Source: an uncultured Candidatus Melainabacteria bacterium
GTDB taxonomy: Bacteria > Cyanobacteriota > Vampirovibrionia > LMEP-6097
DNA: 5,717 nucleotides
Direction of reading: 5' to 3'
Assembly: GCA_937927525.1 (NCBI GenBank)
Contig: CALBDR010000368.1
Location: forward strand, 1 to 5,717
Shown here: one piece after another, positions 4,556 to 5,717 of the stretch
Layout: every line of letters starts with the position of its first letter
How positions within the stretch are numbered: the first letter of the stretch is position 1
The notes under the pieces: model-generated
The model's input: only the letters and a program-made list of their open reading frames with translations
The model's database searches: none
What the model was told of the DNA's origin: nothing
Program-made: the position numbers and the translations under genes

Positions 4556-5717
4556 TTAAATAAATGCTGCTTCTCTTAACGCAGTTAGAGACTTCTCATG
4601 TGCTTCAATAGTTTTATCCAGATCTTCATAACTATGAGCAGCACTCATAAACAAAGCTTCAAACGGTGAAGGTGCTAAATAAATTCCATTATCAAGCATT
4701 TCTACATAGTATTTTTTAAAAAACTCTGTATCAGCTGCTTTTGCTTCTTCAAAGTTCTTCACAGGCTTTTCAGAGAAAAATAAACCAAACATCCCAGCTG
4801 CTTCTACAAAGGTCATAGCTCTATCAGAAAAATTTTTATTTACTTTTTGCATACCTTGAATTAAGTACTGAGACTTAGCTTTTAGTTCATGATAAAAACC
4901 ATGTCTCTGGATTTTAGAAATAGCAGTGTAACCAGCAGCCATAGCAACTGGATTACCAGAAAGGGTTCCAGCCTGATACATGGGTCCTACAGGAGCTACC
5001 ATTTCCATGATTTCTTTACGTCCACCATAGGCCCCTACAGGGAAACCTCCTCCGATTACCTTTCCTAGGGTAGTAAGATCAGGCATAATGTCATACTTCT
5101 CCTGAGCGCCACCGAGTGCAACTCTAAAACCAGTCATAACTTCATCAAAGATTAATAGGGACAGATTTTCATCACAAAGTTTACGCATCGCTGCAAGAAA
5201 AGCCTTTTCAGGTAAAATACAACCACCGTTACCGACTATCGGCTCAACTATAATCGCAGAAATCTCTTCACCACAAGCCTTGAAAGCTTCTTCTAAAGCA
5301 GAAATATCATTATATGGAAGCACTATAGTATCTTTAGTCACTGACTCTGTAATACCAGGGCTATCTGGAAGAGCAAGAGTAGCCACTCCAGAACCAGCCT
5401 GCACTAAAAGCGGATCTACGTGACCGTGATAGCAACCTTTAAATTTAATAATTTTTGTTTTAGCTGGATTAGAGAGAGATGTAAAAGCTCTGGCTAAACG
5501 AATAGCTGAAAGAACTGCTTCAGTTCCCGAATTTACCATTCTTACCATTTCTATAGATGGCACTAATTTAATAATTTCAGCTGTCATAGTGTTTTCAAGC
5601 GCCGTTGGCGCTCCAAAACTAGAACTATTACGAAGAGCAGCTATCGCTGCTTCTTCTATATCAGGGTCAGCATGACCTAAAATCATTGGACCCCAAGAAC
5701 CTATGTAATCTACATAC
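4556..5717 (-). CDS. hemL: Glutamate-1-semialdehyde 2,1-aminomutase (5' end beyond window)
   Basis: HemL converts glutamate-1-semialdehyde to 5-aminolevulinate using pyridoxal phosphate, the last step of the C5 route to tetrapyrroles in the cytoplasm. The frame is open to the window edge with 386 visible codons. YVDYIGSWGPM at the edge corresponds to about residue 55 of the E. coli enzyme, so roughly 50 N-terminal residues are missing and the ATG at 5686 is internal. Landmarks are SFGAPT, VNSGTEAVLSAIRLAR, KGCYHGH, the Asp of IFDEVMTGFR that contacts the cofactor nitrogen, and the Schiff-base lysine in TLGKVIGGG (codon 5062-5060). YQAGTLSGNP and YLAPSPFEA follow. No damage is visible. Its stop is 26 bp from that of the convergent LamG-like remnant, and no terminator is evident. 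Confidence 0.97.
   Translation of the reverse strand, partial: YVDYIGSWGPMILGHADPDIEEAAIAALRNSSSFGAPTALENTMTAEIIKLVPSIEMVRMVNSGTEAVLSAIRLARAFTSLSNPAKTKIIKFKGCYHGHVDPLLVQAGSGVATLALPDSPGITESVTKDTIVLPYNDISALEEAFKACGEEISAIIVEPIVGNGGCILPEKAFLAAMRKLCDENLSLLIFDEVMTGFRVALGGAQEKYDIMPDLTTLGKVIGGGFPVGAYGGRKEIMEMVAPVGPMYQAGTLSGNPVAMAAGYTAISKIQRHGFYHELKAKSQYLIQGMQKVNKNFSDRAMTFVEAAGMFGLFFSEKPVKNFEEAKAADTEFFKKYYVEMLDNGIYLAPSPFEALFMSAAHSYEDLDKTIEAHEKSLTALREAAFI

Noticed and set aside
5684..5686. ATG as the hemL start
   Set aside because: The frame stays open to the window edge with conserved YVDYIGSWGP before it, so the true start is outside the window.

Overview
This is an AT-rich bacterial chromosomal window. 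Three ordinary housekeeping genes (rpsP, ndk and hemL, all on the minus strand) are interleaved with accessory and decaying material. The glutamate-1-semialdehyde aminotransferase implies C5-pathway tetrapyrrole synthesis. The lineage cannot be fixed from this window. The S16 sequence, the C5 pathway and the base composition would fit a non-photosynthetic relative of Cyanobacteria (Vampirovibrionia/Melainabacteria type), but that is a weak inference. TAA, TAG and TGA all behave as stops.

Positions 1-1380 hold a minus-strand defence-like operon, read from right to left. It has a strong promoter, a 10-codon leader ORF, mntA (MNT nucleotidyltransferase antitoxin), hepT (HEPN RNase toxin) and the first 227 codons of a DUF4011-type protein, the N-terminal domain of very large superfamily 1 helicases. 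The genes overlap by 4 and 17 nt. The toxin-antitoxin pair is bracketed by an exact 23-bp direct repeat. One copy is the start of the helicase gene. The other lies exactly where that start would sit next to the promoter. The simplest reading is that the promoter once drove the helicase directly and mntA-hepT was later inserted at its start codon, duplicating the first 23 bp. This is the most interesting signal in the window.

Positions 1383-1920 hold rpsP as a self-contained unit with its own promoter and a strong intrinsic terminator. Its product carries a long Ala/Glu/Lys-rich C-terminal tail. Positions 2027-2663 (plus strand) encode an unrecognised small membrane protein that appears to be split by a one-base frameshift. 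It converges on ndk, and the two stop codons overlap. Positions 3211-4529 (plus strand) hold remnants of a surface or phage-fibre-like protein: a coiled-coil fragment with no start, then two concanavalin-A/LamG-like domains interrupted by an in-frame TAG. hemL enters from the right edge and ends 26 bp from this remnant.

Three minus-strand transcription units (the mntA leader, rpsP and ndk) have a good -10 box only 6-9 nt upstream of ATG. Leaderless transcripts are therefore likely in this organism, while the internal operon genes hepT and the helicase have GAGG-type ribosome binding sites.
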